Position numbers and translations under genes: made by a program. DNA of 64,000 nt. It comes from Nonomuraea polychroma. GTDB taxonomy: Bacteria; Actinomycetota; Actinomycetes; Streptosporangiales; Streptosporangiaceae. Position 1 is the stretch's first letter, and each line of letters opens with the position of its first letter. This document shows, piece by piece, positions 41,172-51,205 of the stretch. The stretch covers positions 1,302,001 to 1,366,000 of the forward strand of contig NZ_SAUN01000001.1 of NCBI RefSeq assembly GCF_004011505.1. Reading direction: 5' to 3'. Under the pieces are notes generated by a model. That model had not been told where the DNA came from. It saw nothing but the letters and a program-made list of their open reading frames with translations, and searched no databases.

Positions 41172-44168
41172 TCAGTCCCCGCGGATGCTCCAGGTGCGTA
41201 CGGTCCAGTCCGTGCCGGCGGAGACCGCGACCGGGGTGCCGCCGACCTGGCCGGCGGCCAGCGCGTACACGGGACCGGCGTGGCCGGTGATCGGCTTGCC
41301 GGCCGCCTCGCCGGTACGCAGGCTCCACACCCGCAGCGACCGGTCGTCACCCGCCGAGACCACCCGCTCGCCGCTCACCGCCAGCGCCCGCACCCAATCG
41401 GTATGCCCGGTGAGCGGGGCGCCGATGGCCGTCCCGGTGATCAGGTCCCAGCGGCGCAACGTACGATCCTCACCCGCCGACACCGCGACGGGACGGCCGT
41501 CGACGACGCCGGTCGCCACCGCGAGGACGACACCGTCGTGGCCGGTCAGCGGGGCGCCGATCTGCTTGCCGCCGGTGATGTCCCACAACCGCAGCTCGTG
41601 GTCCTCGCTCGCGGAGATCGCCACGGGCCGGCCGTTGACGACCGCCGACGCGAGCGCCCTGATCGGACTGCGATGCCCGGAGACGGGCGGACCGGCGGGG
41701 GCTCCCGTGACGGCGTTCCAGAAGTGCAGCCGACCGTCGGCGCCGCCGGAGACGACGAGGTCATTGATCAACGTGACGGCGTTGACGCTTCCCTTGTGGC
41801 CGATGAGCGGCTTGCCCATGGCCGCTCCCGTGTCCAGCCGCCACATGCGCAGGACCCCTGCCGCATCACCGCTCACGGCCACCGGCTTGCCGTCCACGAC
41901 GCCTGCCGCCATCGCCATGATCTGACCGGCGTGCCCGAGCAGCGGCGTGCCGATGGCCGACCCCGTCGAGGGATCCGACATCCTGACCGTCTTGTCCACC
42001 CCGCCGGAGACGGCCACCGGCTTGCCGCCGACGGCCGCCAGCGCGACCGCCCTGACCCCGGCGGAATGCCCCGGGTTGCCCGCAGCCACGGCGGAGGCGC
42101 TCCACTTGGCCAGGTCCCACATCCGCAGGGACTTGTCCGCGCCGCCGGAGAACGCGAGCGGGACCCCGTCGACCACGGTCGCCGTGACGGCCATGACATA
42201 TCCCGTGTGGCCGGTGAGCGGGGCGCCGACCGGCTTGCCCGCGGTGTCCCAGCCGCGGATCATGCCGTCACGGCCCGCGCCCAGCAGCGTCCAGGAGGTC
42301 CCCGTCTTGATCGCCGCGAGCGAGATCACGACATCGGGCAGGTCGCGGATCGTGCTGACCCGGTTGGAAGCCAGGTCCCACACCCGGACCGTCTTGTCGT
42401 CCGATGCCGAGACGATCGCGTCCGGCGTGGCGGTCAGCGCCCGCACCCAGTCGGTGTGCCCGGCCCTGGCGCGGCCGACGGGTTCGCCGGTCTCCAGATC
42501 CCAGAGCCGCAGCACCCGGTCCTTGCCCGCGCTCACCGCGACGGGTTTGCCGTTCACGGTGGTGGTGGCGACGGCGAGGACGGCGCCCGTGTGGCCGGTG
42601 AGCGGGGTGCCGATGGGGCGGCCGGTGGCGAGGTCCCACATCCGCACTGTCTTGTCGTCGCCGCTGGTGACCGCGACGGGCTTGCCGTTCACGGTGGTGG
42701 TGGCGACGGCGAGGACGGCGCCCGTGTGGCCGGTGAGCGGGGTGCCGATGGGGCGGCCGGTGGCGAGGTCCCACATCCGCACCGTCTTGTCGTCGCTACC
42801 GGTGACCGCGACGGGCTTGCCGTTCACGGAGGTGGTCGCCACCGCGCGCACCCAGTCGCCGTGGCCCGCCAAGGGCGCGCCGATCGGCTGCGCGGTACGC
42901 GCGTCCCATTGCCGGACGGTTCCGTCCTCGCTGGCGGTGACCGCGACCAGGCGCCCGGCGACCTCGGCCGTGCCGACGGCGGTGACCGCCGCGAAGTGGC
43001 CGGTGGGCCGCCAGCCGATCGGCGCCCCGAACCCGGCGGAGGCCGGCGCGGAGCTGGGGACCGCCGCCGGCGCCGAGATCAACCGGGGCAGGACCACCGC
43101 GCCCGCTCCGGTGAGCGCCACCAGCACCGCCACCGCGATGGCCAGCCGCCCTGCCCGCCTGTCGGAGGACGGGGCCGCGGGAGTGGCGTCCGTCGGCTGC
43201 GAGATCGGGTCGTGGATCTCCGCCTGGGCCGGCGGGACGGTGACGGGCGCCGAGTCGGGCGGCACGAAGGACGCGACCAGGGAATCGGGCGGTGCGAAGG
43301 CGGGAGGGGCGGGCGCCGGGCGGCCGGCGGGCCGCCGGCGATCGGCCGCACGGGGGTCCGACGGGGGACCGATGAGGGAGTTGAGCACCTCGCGCGCGGT
43401 CGGCCGTGCTTCCGGCGAACGCACCAGGCAGGAGGCGATGATCGAGCGCAGCGGCTCGGTGATCCCGCTGAGATCGACCTCGTCCTGGCGCAGGGTGATG
43501 GCCATGGCCGCGATGGTGTTGCCGCTGAAGAGCGGCCGTCCCAGCGCCGCGAAGGTCATCGTCAGGCCCCAGCTGAACATGTCGGAGGCCGGGGTGACCC
43601 GCTCGCCCGCGAGCTGCTCGGGAGACATGTACGCCGGGGTGCCCAGAACGCCCGAGACGGTCACGGTCTTGTCGTCGAACGCGCGCGCCACACCGAAGTC
43701 GATCACGTACGGGCCGTCCGGCCCGAGCAGGACGTTGCTGGGCTTGAAGTCCCGGTGAATGATGCCGGTGTTGTGAATGGAGAGCAACGCCGTGGACGTG
43801 TTGACCGCCAGCCGCGTGAGCGCCGAGGCGTCCAGCGGCCCCCGGGCCAGGACGTGCTGCTGCAGCGACTCGCCCGCGACGTATTCGCTCACCATGTAGA
43901 GGCGGTCGTCGGTGACCCCGTGACCCAGCACGCGCACCGTGCAGAACGACGCGACCTTGGACGCGACCTCGATCTCCCGCTGGAAACGCAGCCGGGACTC
44001 GGTGTCGGAGGCGTCGACGGACGTCATTATCTTGATCGCCACTTCCCCGCCGTCGTCGTCGACTCCGAGGAAGACCGTCCCTTGCCCGCCCTCGCCGATG
44101 CGGCCCGCGATCCGGTACCGGTCCACGGACCTGGGATCTCCGGGCTTGAGGGGCTGGATGTCCGGCAC
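41172..44168 (-). CDS. Ser/Thr protein kinase with 14 WD40 repeats
   Basis: 998 residues from the GTG at 44168 (AGGAG upstream). N-terminal Hanks-type kinase (about 17-270): GRIGEGGQGTVFLG, VAIKIM, HRDFKPSN and DFGVA, all catalytic residues present. A Pro-rich juxtamembrane linker and one TM helix (about 340-360, LAIAVAVLVALTGAGAVVLP) follow, then an extracellular region with 14 WD-type repeats (VRMWDL-like endings), enough for two seven-bladed propellers. It probably senses a ligand outside and phosphorylates targets inside. Adjacent blades are almost identical at DNA level. Confidence 0.88.
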   Translation of the reverse strand: MPDIQPLKPGDPRSVDRYRIAGRIGEGGQGTVFLGVDDDGGEVAIKIMTSVDASDTESRLRFQREIEVASKVASFCTVRVLGHGVTDDRLYMVSEYVAGESLQQHVLARGPLDASALTRLAVNTSTALLSIHNTGIIHRDFKPSNVLLGPDGPYVIDFGVARAFDDKTVTVSGVLGTPAYMSPEQLAGERVTPASDMFSWGLTMTFAALGRPLFSGNTIAAMAITLRQDEVDLSGITEPLRSIIASCLVRSPEARPTAREVLNSLIGPPSDPRAADRRRPAGRPAPAPPAFAPPDSLVASFVPPDSAPVTVPPAQAEIHDPISQPTDATPAAPSSDRRAGRLAIAVAVLVALTGAGAVVLPRLISAPAAVPSSAPASAGFGAPIGWRPTGHFAAVTAVGTAEVAGRLVAVTASEDGTVRQWDARTAQPIGAPLAGHGDWVRAVATTSVNGKPVAVTGSDDKTVRMWDLATGRPIGTPLTGHTGAVLAVATTTVNGKPVAVTSGDDKTVRMWDLATGRPIGTPLTGHTGAVLAVATTTVNGKPVAVSAGKDRVLRLWDLETGEPVGRARAGHTDWVRALTATPDAIVSASDDKTVRVWDLASNRVSTIRDLPDVVISLAAIKTGTSWTLLGAGRDGMIRGWDTAGKPVGAPLTGHTGYVMAVTATVVDGVPLAFSGGADKSLRMWDLAKWSASAVAAGNPGHSAGVRAVALAAVGGKPVAVSGGVDKTVRMSDPSTGSAIGTPLLGHAGQIMAMAAGVVDGKPVAVSGDAAGVLRMWRLDTGAAMGKPLIGHKGSVNAVTLINDLVVSGGADGRLHFWNAVTGAPAGPPVSGHRSPIRALASAVVNGRPVAISASEDHELRLWDITGGKQIGAPLTGHDGVVLAVATGVVDGRPVAVSAGEDRTLRRWDLITGTAIGAPLTGHTDWVRALAVSGERVVSAGDDRSLRVWSLRTGEAAGKPITGHAGPVYALAAGQVGGTPVAVSAGTDWTVRTWSIRGD
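42541..42810. repeat. 135-bp tandem duplication inside the WD40 region
   Basis: Two consecutive 135-bp units (42541-42675 and 42676-42810), each coding a complete 45-residue WD blade. They differ at only a few positions, with further, more diverged copies on both sides. This indicates recent blade duplication by unequal crossover. Confidence 0.85.
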
Positions 44169-44295
44169 AAGACTCCTGGCGGGGACGAATACGGGTAACC
44201 CGATCATAGGGCTACAAGGTCCACGCGGGCAGGCGACGGCGGGCGATGGAGCCCTGTCGGCTGCGGGGGCGGACACCGGCCTCCGCCAGGGTGGG

Positions 44296-44706
44296 CTACC
44301 CGCCCTGGGTCATGATGGTCTTCTGCTTCGAGCACTCGCCGGTGGGGCGCTTGGAGTCGCCGCGGCAGACCTGGACCTTGATCTGCAGGACGCTGCCGTA
44401 GTTCTTGCGGAAGGTGCCGGTGCCGGGCGTGCAGTTGTAGAAGCCGTAGACCTTCCAGCGACCGTTGCTGGCGTTCTGGGCGCGCAGCACGGCCCAGGCG
44501 CAACCCTTGCCGCGGGTGTCCTCCAGGTTGCCGTACACGACGTAACCGAACTGGCTGATGGCCACCTTGCCCCAGGCGCTGGCCATGCCGTCGGCGGAGT
44601 GGACGGTGCGCCACTTCCAGATGGCCGGGGTGGCGGTGGCGGGGGTGGCCAGCACGGCCAGCGGAAGGGCGGCGGCGGCGAGGAGGGTGAGCAGACGCAT
44701 ACGCAT
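44296..44706 (-). CDS. small secreted protein with four cysteines
   Basis: 136 residues. The ATG at 44706 has GGAG 7 nt upstream; a second Met three codons in is possible. Sec signal peptide LLTLLAAAALPLAVLATPATA, then a mature domain of about 110 residues with four Cys (GKGCAW, YNCTPG, VCRGD, GECSKQ), aromatic-rich and basic. No family recognised. The pattern of a short secreted, disulfide-stabilised domain also occurs in the protein at 63416-63832. The end of the gene overlaps the hairpin CCAGGGTGGG/CCCGCCCTGG (44286-44308), a likely terminator. Confidence 0.72.
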   Translation of the reverse strand: MRMRLLTLLAAAALPLAVLATPATATPAIWKWRTVHSADGMASAWGKVAISQFGYVVYGNLEDTRGKGCAWAVLRAQNASNGRWKVYGFYNCTPGTGTFRKNYGSVLQIKVQVCRGDSKRPTGECSKQKTIMTQGG

Positions 44707-44790
44707 GAGGGGACTCCGGGAGTGCAACGTGAATCGGAACACTCCTAGAGATAGGCCTCCATACTTGTGACCGACTTGGAAGCCAGTCAC

Positions 44791-45792
44791 TCAGGCGTTG
44801 AGAAGGTCCAGGGCGATGTCGACGATCATGTCCTCCTGCCCGCCGACGAGGCGGCGCCTGCCCACTTCGAGCAGGATGGTGCGCACGTCGATGCCGTACT
44901 GCCGGGAGGCTGCCTCGGCATGGCGCAGGAAGCTGGAGTACGCGCCGGCGTAGCCGAGCGTGAGGGTCTCGCGGTCCACCTGGACCGGGCGGTCCTGCAG
45001 CGGGCGGACGAGATCGTCGGCGGCGTCCTGCAGGGCGAACAGGTCGCAGCCGTGGGTCCAGTCGTTGAGGCTGGCGACGGCGATGAACGGTTCGATGGGG
45101 CAGTTGCCGGCGCCTGCGCCGTGCCCGGCGAGCGATGCGTCCACGCGGGTGACGCCTTCTTCGACGGCGACGACGGAGTTGGCCACGGCGAGGGAGAGGT
45201 TCTGGTGGGCGTGGATGCCGAGCTGGGTGCCGGGGTCGAGGACGTCGCGGTAGGCGCGGACGCGGTCGCGGACGCCGTCCATGGTGAGGCGGCCCCCGGA
45301 GTCGGTGACGTAGACGCAGTGGGCGCCGTAGGACTCCATGAGCTTGGCCTGCTTCGCCAGCTCGGCAGGGGGCGCCATGTGGCTGAGCATGAGGAAGCCG
45401 GCGACGTCCATGCCGATCTCGCGGGCGGTGGTGATGTGCTGGGCGGCGACGTCGGCCTCGGTGCAGTGGGTGGCGATGCGGATGGAGCGGACGCCGAGCT
45501 CGTAGGCGTGCTTGAGCTCGGCGATGGTGCCGATGCCGGGCAGGAGGAGGGTGGTGAGCGTGGCCCGGTTCACCGCCTCGGCGGCGGCTTCGATCCACTC
45601 CCAGTCGGTGTTGCTGCCGGGTCCGTAGTTGACCGAGGCGCCGGCCAGGCCGTCGCCGTGGGCGACCTCGATGGCGTCCACGCCTGCGGCGTCCAGGGCG
45701 GCGACGATGCGGCCCACATCGTGCGGCGAGATGCGGTGCCGTACGGCGTGCATGCCGTCCCTGAGGGTGACGTCCTGGATGTAGAGGTTCAT
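44791..45792 (-). CDS. mhpE: 4-hydroxy-2-oxovalerate aldolase
   Basis: 333 residues. DmpG/HsaF/MhpE-type TIM barrel: [13 protein letters not shown] at the metal site, EVAHGDGL, then [22 protein letters not shown] and the C-terminal communication domain. It cleaves 4-hydroxy-2-oxovalerate to pyruvate and acetaldehyde, handing acetaldehyde through a tunnel to the dehydrogenase encoded just upstream (ATGA overlap). Last gene of the minus-strand catabolic operon. Confidence 0.93.
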   Translation of the reverse strand: MNLYIQDVTLRDGMHAVRHRISPHDVGRIVAALDAAGVDAIEVAHGDGLAGASVNYGPGSNTDWEWIEAAAEAVNRATLTTLLLPGIGTIAELKHAYELGVRSIRIATHCTEADVAAQHITTAREIGMDVAGFLMLSHMAPPAELAKQAKLMESYGAHCVYVTDSGGRLTMDGVRDRVRAYRDVLDPGTQLGIHAHQNLSLAVANSVVAVEEGVTRVDASLAGHGAGAGNCPIEPFIAVASLNDWTHGCDLFALQDAADDLVRPLQDRPVQVDRETLTLGYAGAYSSFLRHAEAASRQYGIDVRTILLEVGRRRLVGGQEDMIVDIALDLLNA

Positions 45793-46703
45793 GCGGTGGC
45801 TCCTGAAATGCGCTCCGCGACGCGCAGGGCGGCGGAGGTCATGATGTCGAGGTTGCCGGCGTAGGCGGGCAGGTAGTGGGCCGCCCCTTCGACTTCGAGA
45901 AACACCGATACGCGGGTGGTCACCGGCTCGGCGGTGAGCGTGGTCACCGGCTCGTCGACGGGGGTGAACTGCACGTCCTGTTTGAGCCGGTAGCCGGGGA
46001 CGTACTTGGCGACCTCGGCCACCATCTCCTCGACGGACGTGCTGATGGCGTCGTGGTCGGCGTCGCCGATCAGGCAGAAGACGGTGTCGCGCATGATGAG
46101 CGGCGGGTCGGCCGGGTTGAGGATGATGATGGCCTTGCCGTGGACGGCGCCGCCGACCGATGCGATGGCGGCCGCGGTGGTCTCGGTGAACTCGTCGATG
46201 TTGGCGCGGGTGCCGGGGCCGGCCGACTTGGAGGCGATGGAGGCGACGATCTCCGCGTAGGCCACGGGGGTCATCCGGGAGACCGCGTGCACGATGGGGA
46301 TGGTGGCCTGGCCGCCGCAGGTGACCATGTTGACGTTGCGCGCGCCGAGGTGGGCGTCGAGGTTGACCGGGGGGACGACGAACGGGCCGATGGCCGCAGG
46401 GGTGAGGTCGATGAGCGTCTTGCCGTAGGGCTCCAGCTTGGCGGCGTTGGCGATGTGCGCCTTGGCGGAGGTGGCGTCGAAGATGATGTCGATGTCGGCG
46501 AAGCCGTCCATGGCGATCAGGCCGTCCACGCCCTCGTGGGTGGTGGGGACCTTCAAGCGGCGGGCGCGGGCGAGGCCGTCCGAGGAAGGGTCGATGCCGA
46601 CCATGGCGCCCATTTCGAGAGTGGCGGAGAGTCGCAGCACCTTGATCATCAGGTCGGTGCCGATGTTGCCGGAGCCGATCACGGCCACCTTGGTCTTGTT
46701 CAT
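45789..46703 (-). CDS. mhpF: acetaldehyde dehydrogenase (acetylating)
   Basis: 304 residues: Rossmann start [15 protein letters not shown], the catalytic Cys in [12 protein letters not shown], and a C-terminal dimerisation part. It oxidises acetaldehyde with NAD+ and CoA to acetyl-CoA in complex with the aldolase. The ATG at 46703 and upstream stop share ATGA; the downstream aldolase ATG overlaps its own stop the same way, as expected for a 1:1 complex. Confidence 0.93.
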   Translation of the reverse strand: MNKTKVAVIGSGNIGTDLMIKVLRLSATLEMGAMVGIDPSSDGLARARRLKVPTTHEGVDGLIAMDGFADIDIIFDATSAKAHIANAAKLEPYGKTLIDLTPAAIGPFVVPPVNLDAHLGARNVNMVTCGGQATIPIVHAVSRMTPVAYAEIVASIASKSAGPGTRANIDEFTETTAAAIASVGGAVHGKAIIILNPADPPLIMRDTVFCLIGDADHDAISTSVEEMVAEVAKYVPGYRLKQDVQFTPVDEPVTTLTAEPVTTRVSVFLEVEGAAHYLPAYAGNLDIMTSAALRVAERISGATA

Positions 46704-47464
46704 GAAGCCTCGTCGTCGAAGGTCACGGCCACCGTGCCGAGTCCGGAGATCTCGGCGCGCACGGTGAGGCCGGGGGAGACGGGGACCATCGGTCCCAGGG
46801 CGCCGGACAGGATCACCTGGCCGGCGCGCAGCGGGTCGCCGACGTCGCGGGCGGTGCGGGCCAGCCACAGCAGCGCGTTGAGCGGGTCGCCGAGGCAGGC
46901 GGCGCCGTTGCCCTCGGAGACGATCCGGCCGTCGGCGTACATGCGCATCGTGGTCTCGACCGGCTCGAACGCGCTGAGCGGCAGCCGGTCGGCGCCCAGC
47001 GCGTACAGGCCGCTGGAGGCGTTGTCGGCGACGGTGTCGGTGATCGTGATGTCCCAGTTCGCGATGCGGCTGTCCACGATCTCCAGGGCGGGGACGGCAT
47101 ACTCCACCGCTGCCCGCACGGTGCCCAGGTCGAGATCGCCGGTCAGATCGGCGGCGAGCACGAAGGCGATCTCGGCCTCGACCTTGGGCTGCAGGAGCTG
47201 CTGGACGGGGGCGGTGCCTTTCACCTCCATGTCGGCGAAGAGGACCCCGAAGTCGGGCTGGTCCACGCCGAGCTGCCGCTGCACGGCGGGGGAGGTGAGG
47301 CCGATCTTCCGGCCCGCTACCGGGGCCGTCCGGTTCGCGTTCAGGCGGCGCTGCACCTCGTAGGCGTCCGCGACGTCGGTGATGAGGTCGCGGACCGGCC
47401 GGCACGGCTTGCCGGTAAGAGCCGCGGCTGCCAGCCGGTCCACGGCCTGCTCCATGGCGGTCAT
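46700..47464 (-). CDS. mhpD: 2-keto-4-pentenoate hydratase
   Basis: 254 residues of the fumarylacetoacetase/hydratase fold: [40 protein letters not shown] (metal-binding Glu pair), [14 protein letters not shown] and [12 protein letters not shown]. It adds water to 2-hydroxypenta-2,4-dienoate to give 4-hydroxy-2-oxovalerate. ATG 47464 was chosen by its ATGA overlap with the dioxygenase gene. Confidence 0.92.
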   Translation of the reverse strand: MTAMEQAVDRLAAAALTGKPCRPVRDLITDVADAYEVQRRLNANRTAPVAGRKIGLTSPAVQRQLGVDQPDFGVLFADMEVKGTAPVQQLLQPKVEAEIAFVLAADLTGDLDLGTVRAAVEYAVPALEIVDSRIANWDITITDTVADNASSGLYALGADRLPLSAFEPVETTMRMYADGRIVSEGNGAACLGDPLNALLWLARTARDVGDPLRAGQVILSGALGPMVPVSPGLTVRAEISGLGTVAVTFDDEAS

Positions 47465-48432
47465 CGGCTCGCCTCCGGCTCTGCCGCGGCGACCGCGAAG
47501 CCGGCGATCCACTCGGGGATCGCCCGGTAGAAGCGGGAGGTCATCCGGTATTCGCCGGTGGCGGCGAGGGAGGCGAACGCGGCGATCCAGGTCCGTACCT
47601 CGTGGGCGGAGCCGCCGCCTTCGGCGCCCATCCACTCCACGCTCCAGCCGTCCACGTCCTCCAGACGGCCGCTCGCCAGTGTGTCCAGCACCAGGTTGTC
47701 CCAGGTCGGGTTGATGGGGAGCATCGTGGTCGAACCGGCCGCGTAGTCGCGGCCGGCCTGGATAACCCGCTGCTCGCCGCGCGCCCTCTGCTCCGGCGTG
47801 GGCGGGTGGCCCTCGATGAGGGCGTCGGCGACGCGGGGTGGGGCGCCGTCCAGCACCGGGACGGGCGGGTCGTGCGACAGCCCGCCGGAGCCTAGGAACA
47901 GTACCCGCCGGTCCAGCTCGGCGGCGGCCTCGCCGACGGCGGTGCCGAGGGCGCGGATGCGGCTGACCGGGCCGAGCGGGGTGGCGACCCCGTTGACGAA
48001 CACCGGCACGACGGGGACGCGGTCGATGCCGCCGAACAGCACCTCCAGCGGCTGCACGAACCCGTGGTCCACGGTCATCCGCGCCGAGACGGTGAGGTCC
48101 ACACCGCGGTCGAGCACGCCGCGCGCGATGGCGCGGGCGGCCTCGGCGTCCACCGACAGCGCTCCCGCCGCCGAGCCGAAGTCGCCGACCGCGTTCGCCT
48201 CGGTGGCCAGGCAGAAGGGCGGCATCTCCTTGTAGAAGAAGCCGTTGTAGTGGTCGGGGGCGTACAGCACGACCAGCTCGGGGTCGAACGCGCGGACGAA
48301 GGCCCGGGCCGCGTTCACGGCGGCGTCCACGGCCGCGACGACCTCGGGCGCGGGGTCGTTCTTGCCGATGAGAGGCGAATGGGACAAGCCGACGGCGATG
48401 GAGCGGCGCCTGGGGAGGTGGGCGGGAGTCAT
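47461..48432 (-). CDS. mhpB: 3-(2,3-dihydroxyphenyl)propionate 1,2-dioxygenase
   Basis: 323 residues of the class III (LigB-type) extradiol dioxygenase family: [14 protein letters not shown] with a metal His, [25 protein letters not shown] and [12 protein letters not shown]. It opens the catechol ring next to the hydroxyls using Fe(II) and O2, giving the 2-hydroxy-6-ketonona-2,4-dienedioate that the hydrolase at 53097 cuts. ATGA overlaps on both sides. Confidence 0.92.
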   Translation of the reverse strand: MTPAHLPRRRSIAVGLSHSPLIGKNDPAPEVVAAVDAAVNAARAFVRAFDPELVVLYAPDHYNGFFYKEMPPFCLATEANAVGDFGSAAGALSVDAEAARAIARGVLDRGVDLTVSARMTVDHGFVQPLEVLFGGIDRVPVVPVFVNGVATPLGPVSRIRALGTAVGEAAAELDRRVLFLGSGGLSHDPPVPVLDGAPPRVADALIEGHPPTPEQRARGEQRVIQAGRDYAAGSTTMLPINPTWDNLVLDTLASGRLEDVDGWSVEWMGAEGGGSAHEVRTWIAAFASLAATGEYRMTSRFYRAIPEWIAGFAVAAAEPEASR

Positions 48433-49406
48433 GGGGCGATCTCCTTAATGACGAGCTTGCCGGTGAGCCGCCCGTCGAGCATGAGCTGGAAGCCCTTGTG
48501 GATCTCGTCGAGCGGGAGGGTGCGGTCGATCACCGGGCGCAGGCCCGTCGCGTCCATCATCCTGAGCAGCGCGACCAGCTCGCCGCGGGTGCATCCGGTG
48601 GAGCCGATGATGCGTTGCTGCAGGTAGAAGACGCGACCGAGGTCCGCGGGCGGGTTCGTGCCGCTGGTCGCGCCGGCGATGACGATCGTGCCGCCGGGGC
48701 GCAGCGACTTCAGCGAGTGGGACCAGGTGGCCTCGCCGACCGTCTCGATGACGACGTCCACCCGCTCGGGCAGCCGCTCGCCGGTCGGCACCGCCGCTCG
48801 GGCGCCCCAGGCGAGAGCCTGGAGCCGCTTGTCCTCGCTGCGGCTGGTGGCGTACACGACGGCGCCGGCGGCGACGGCCAGCTTGATCGCGGCCGAGGCG
48901 ACACCCCCGCCCGCCCCCTGCACCAGCACCCGGTCGCCGGCGGTGATCCTGGCCTGGGTGAACAACATCCGGTACGCGGTCGTCCAGGCCACCGGCAGGC
49001 AGGCGGCCTCGTCGAACGACAGCCACGCAGGCTTGGTGACCAGGTTCCGGGTGGGCACCGTCAGATACTCGGCGAAGGCGCCGTTGTGCCGCTCGGACAG
49101 CAGGGCCCGGTTCGGGTCGAGGGTCTCGTCGCCGCGGCCGGCGTCGGGGTCGGCGATGACGGGGTGCACGATGACCTCGTTGCCGTCCTCGTCGTACCCG
49201 GCGGCGTCGCAGCCGAGGATGATCGGCAGCCGGTCGGGCGGGTGGCCGACGCCGCGCAGCGTCCACAGGTCGTGCATGTTGAGCGAGGACGAGACGACCC
49301 GGACGATCGACCAGCCTGGCCGGCGCTCGGGCTCGGGAACGTCGCCCAGGACGAGCCCGGCCAGTGGGTCGGTCGCGCTCTGGGAGACGGCGGTGGCGGC
49401 AAGCAT
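48429..49406 (-). CDS. zinc-type alcohol dehydrogenase/quinone-oxidoreductase-like protein
   Basis: 325-residue MDR-superfamily protein: GroES-like N-terminus (SSSLNMHDLWTLRGVGHPP, ILGCDAAGYDEDG), Rossmann part with VLVQGAGGGVASAAIKLAVAAGA, and a typical C-terminus (GKLVIKEI). The Cys in ILGCDAAG replaces the usual Gly-His context and no structural zinc Cys cluster is visible, so it is closer to NADPH:quinone reductases. Its place at the head of the mhp operon is unusual. It may reduce an enal or enoate side chain or a related intermediate. ATG 49406 was chosen; 49430 is an in-frame alternative. Confidence 0.8.
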   Translation of the reverse strand: MLAATAVSQSATDPLAGLVLGDVPEPERRPGWSIVRVVSSSLNMHDLWTLRGVGHPPDRLPIILGCDAAGYDEDGNEVIVHPVIADPDAGRGDETLDPNRALLSERHNGAFAEYLTVPTRNLVTKPAWLSFDEAACLPVAWTTAYRMLFTQARITAGDRVLVQGAGGGVASAAIKLAVAAGAVVYATSRSEDKRLQALAWGARAAVPTGERLPERVDVVIETVGEATWSHSLKSLRPGGTIVIAGATSGTNPPADLGRVFYLQQRIIGSTGCTRGELVALLRMMDATGLRPVIDRTLPLDEIHKGFQLMLDGRLTGKLVIKEIAP

Positions 49407-49508
49407 GTCCCCACGCTGTCCGACGGTCATCGCCGGAGAACAGCGCGTGTGCCGTCGTACGGAACGACCGTTGGAACCGGACCCGCCCGCTGCTGTTGTC
49501 TGAGCGCC

Positions 49509-50837
49509 ATGACCTCCACGAGCGAACCCCCGCGCGGGGCTCTGCGGCGCCCGGCCGAGCTGGCGCGCACCATCGACGTCTCCGGGCTCGTCGATGCCGA
49601 GGGCGGGCTGGTGGATCGTGCCATCTTCACCGACCAGCAGATCTACCGGCAGGAGCTGCGCCGCGTGTTCGCGCCGAGCTGGCTGTTCCTCGCCCATGCC
49701 GACCAGTTCCACAAGCCGGGTGACTTCTTCACCACCTACATGGGTGAGGACCCGGTCATCGTCACCCTCGACCGGAGCCGGCGCGTCCGCGCCTTCCTCA
49801 ACTCCTGCCGGCATCGCGGCGCCCGCGTCTGCCGCGCCGACCACGGCGCCACCCGCAACTTCACCTGCACCTACCACGGCTGGTCGTACGACCTCGAAGG
49901 CAAGCTGGTCAGCGTGCCGAACAAGAGCGGCTACCCCGAGTCCTTCGACACGGGACAATGGGGCCTGCTCGAAGTGCCCCACGTCGAGTCCTACCGCGGC
50001 CTGATCTTCGGCACCTGGAACCCGGACCCGGTGCCGCTGCGCGAGTCGCTCGGCGACATGGCCTGGTACATGGACGCGATGCTCGACCACGACGACGAGG
50101 GCACCGTGGTCGTGGGCGGCGTGCACAAGTGGGTGCTCGAAGGCAACTGGAAGCTGGCGGCCGAGCAGTTCGCCACCGACTGGTACCACGTCAACATGAG
50201 CCACGCCTCGGCGCTCATGCTGCTCTCGCCCACCGGCAAGGGCCCCAAGGACGAGATCGTGCACCGCACCGGCCGCCAGTACGCCGGCCGGAACGGCCAC
50301 GGCGCCGGTTTCCCCGTGCACCCGAAGAACCGCTTCGACGCCAAGACCGTGCACCAGTGGACGGACTACGACGCGCTGCGCGAGCGGCTCGGCGACGCCC
50401 GCGTCGAGGGCCCGCTGACCAACGGGCACGCCACCGTCTTCCCCAACTTCTCCTACCTGCCGGTCAACGGCTCCGTCCGGATCTGGCACCCCAAGGGCCC
50501 CGACCGCATGGAGGTCTGGGCCTGGACGATCGTGGACAAGTCGATGCCGCATGAGGTCCGCGAGGCGCAGCGCCTGTACAACCTGCGTACGTTCGGCCCC
50601 AGCGGCATCTTCGAGCAGGACGACGGCGAGAACTGGAGCGAGGTGCAGGCCGTCTCGCACGGCTTCATCACCAACGGCCTGCCGCTCAACTACCAGATGG
50701 GCCTCGGCTCCGAACGCGAGGACGGCCGCCACCCCGGCACGACCAGCGAGCTCTACAGCGACGCCGCAGGACGGGCCTTCTACGCGCGCTGGCGCGAGCT
50801 GATGACCACCCCCGCCTGGCACGAGGAGGACAAGTGA
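49509..50837 (+). CDS. hcaE: aromatic-ring dioxygenase, large (alpha) subunit
   Basis: 442 residues: N-terminal Rieske [2Fe-2S] domain with CRH (about residue 100) and CTYHGW, then a catalytic domain with the mononuclear Fe(II) motif DWYHVNMSH. It is similar in layout to 3-phenylpropionate/cinnamate dioxygenase and benzoate-type oxygenases. It adds both atoms of O2 to the ring to form a cis-dihydrodiol. It leads the plus-strand operon, divergent from the mhp genes across about 100 bp, and overlaps the ferredoxin by 4 bp. Confidence 0.9.
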   Translation: MTSTSEPPRGALRRPAELARTIDVSGLVDAEGGLVDRAIFTDQQIYRQELRRVFAPSWLFLAHADQFHKPGDFFTTYMGEDPVIVTLDRSRRVRAFLNSCRHRGARVCRADHGATRNFTCTYHGWSYDLEGKLVSVPNKSGYPESFDTGQWGLLEVPHVESYRGLIFGTWNPDPVPLRESLGDMAWYMDAMLDHDDEGTVVVGGVHKWVLEGNWKLAAEQFATDWYHVNMSHASALMLLSPTGKGPKDEIVHRTGRQYAGRNGHGAGFPVHPKNRFDAKTVHQWTDYDALRERLGDARVEGPLTNGHATVFPNFSYLPVNGSVRIWHPKGPDRMEVWAWTIVDKSMPHEVREAQRLYNLRTFGPSGIFEQDDGENWSEVQAVSHGFITNGLPLNYQMGLGSEREDGRHPGTTSELYSDAAGRAFYARWRELMTTPAWHEEDK

Positions 50838-51205
50838 GAGAGCGCAGCGAGCGAACCAATGGGCACAGCAGCACCGACGGGATCCGTGTCGCGGCGCTGG
50901 ACGACATTCCCGAGGGCGAGGGCATCGCCATCGACAAGGCGATCACCGGCACCGCCGATGACATCGCGCTGCTGCGCGACACCGACGGCAGCGTCTGGGC
51001 GCTCGACGACACCTGCACCCACGAGGACGCCTCCCTGGCCGACGGCTGGGTCGAGGACGGCTACGTCGAATGCCCGCTGCACTCCAGCAAGTTCTGCCTG
51101 AAGAACGGCGAGGTCCAGGGGCTGCCCGCCACCCGGAGCACCTGCCCGCACCGGGTCGAGGTGCGTGACGGCGAGGTCTACCTCTTCCCCGGTCAGGCGC
51201 CATGA
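50834..51205 (+). CDS. hcaC: Rieske-type ferredoxin component
   Basis: 123 residues with a Rieske centre, CTHEDASL and CPLHSSKF, separated by 17 residues as in BphF/HcaC ferredoxins. It passes electrons from the reductase to the oxygenase. The GTG at 50834 shares GTGA with the upstream stop, giving a hydrophilic extra N-terminus of about 12 residues (MRERSERTNGHS). A later start is not excluded. Confidence 0.9.
   Translation: MRERSERTNGHSSTDGIRVAALDDIPEGEGIAIDKAITGTADDIALLRDTDGSVWALDDTCTHEDASLADGWVEDGYVECPLHSSKFCLKNGEVQGLPATRSTCPHRVEVRDGEVYLFPGQAP

Noticed and set aside
42400..42950. Periodic repeats that could be mistaken for a CRISPR array
   Set aside because: The 135-bp period is coding and matches 45-residue WD40 blades; no 25-40-bp repeats with unique spacers and no cas genes.
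41088..44198. Open frame of 1036 codons on the plus strand opposite the WD40 kinase
   Set aside because: It mirrors the minus-strand repeats, has shadow composition (Gly/Asp/Arg/His-rich), no start signal and no domain; the minus-strand kinase has full motifs.
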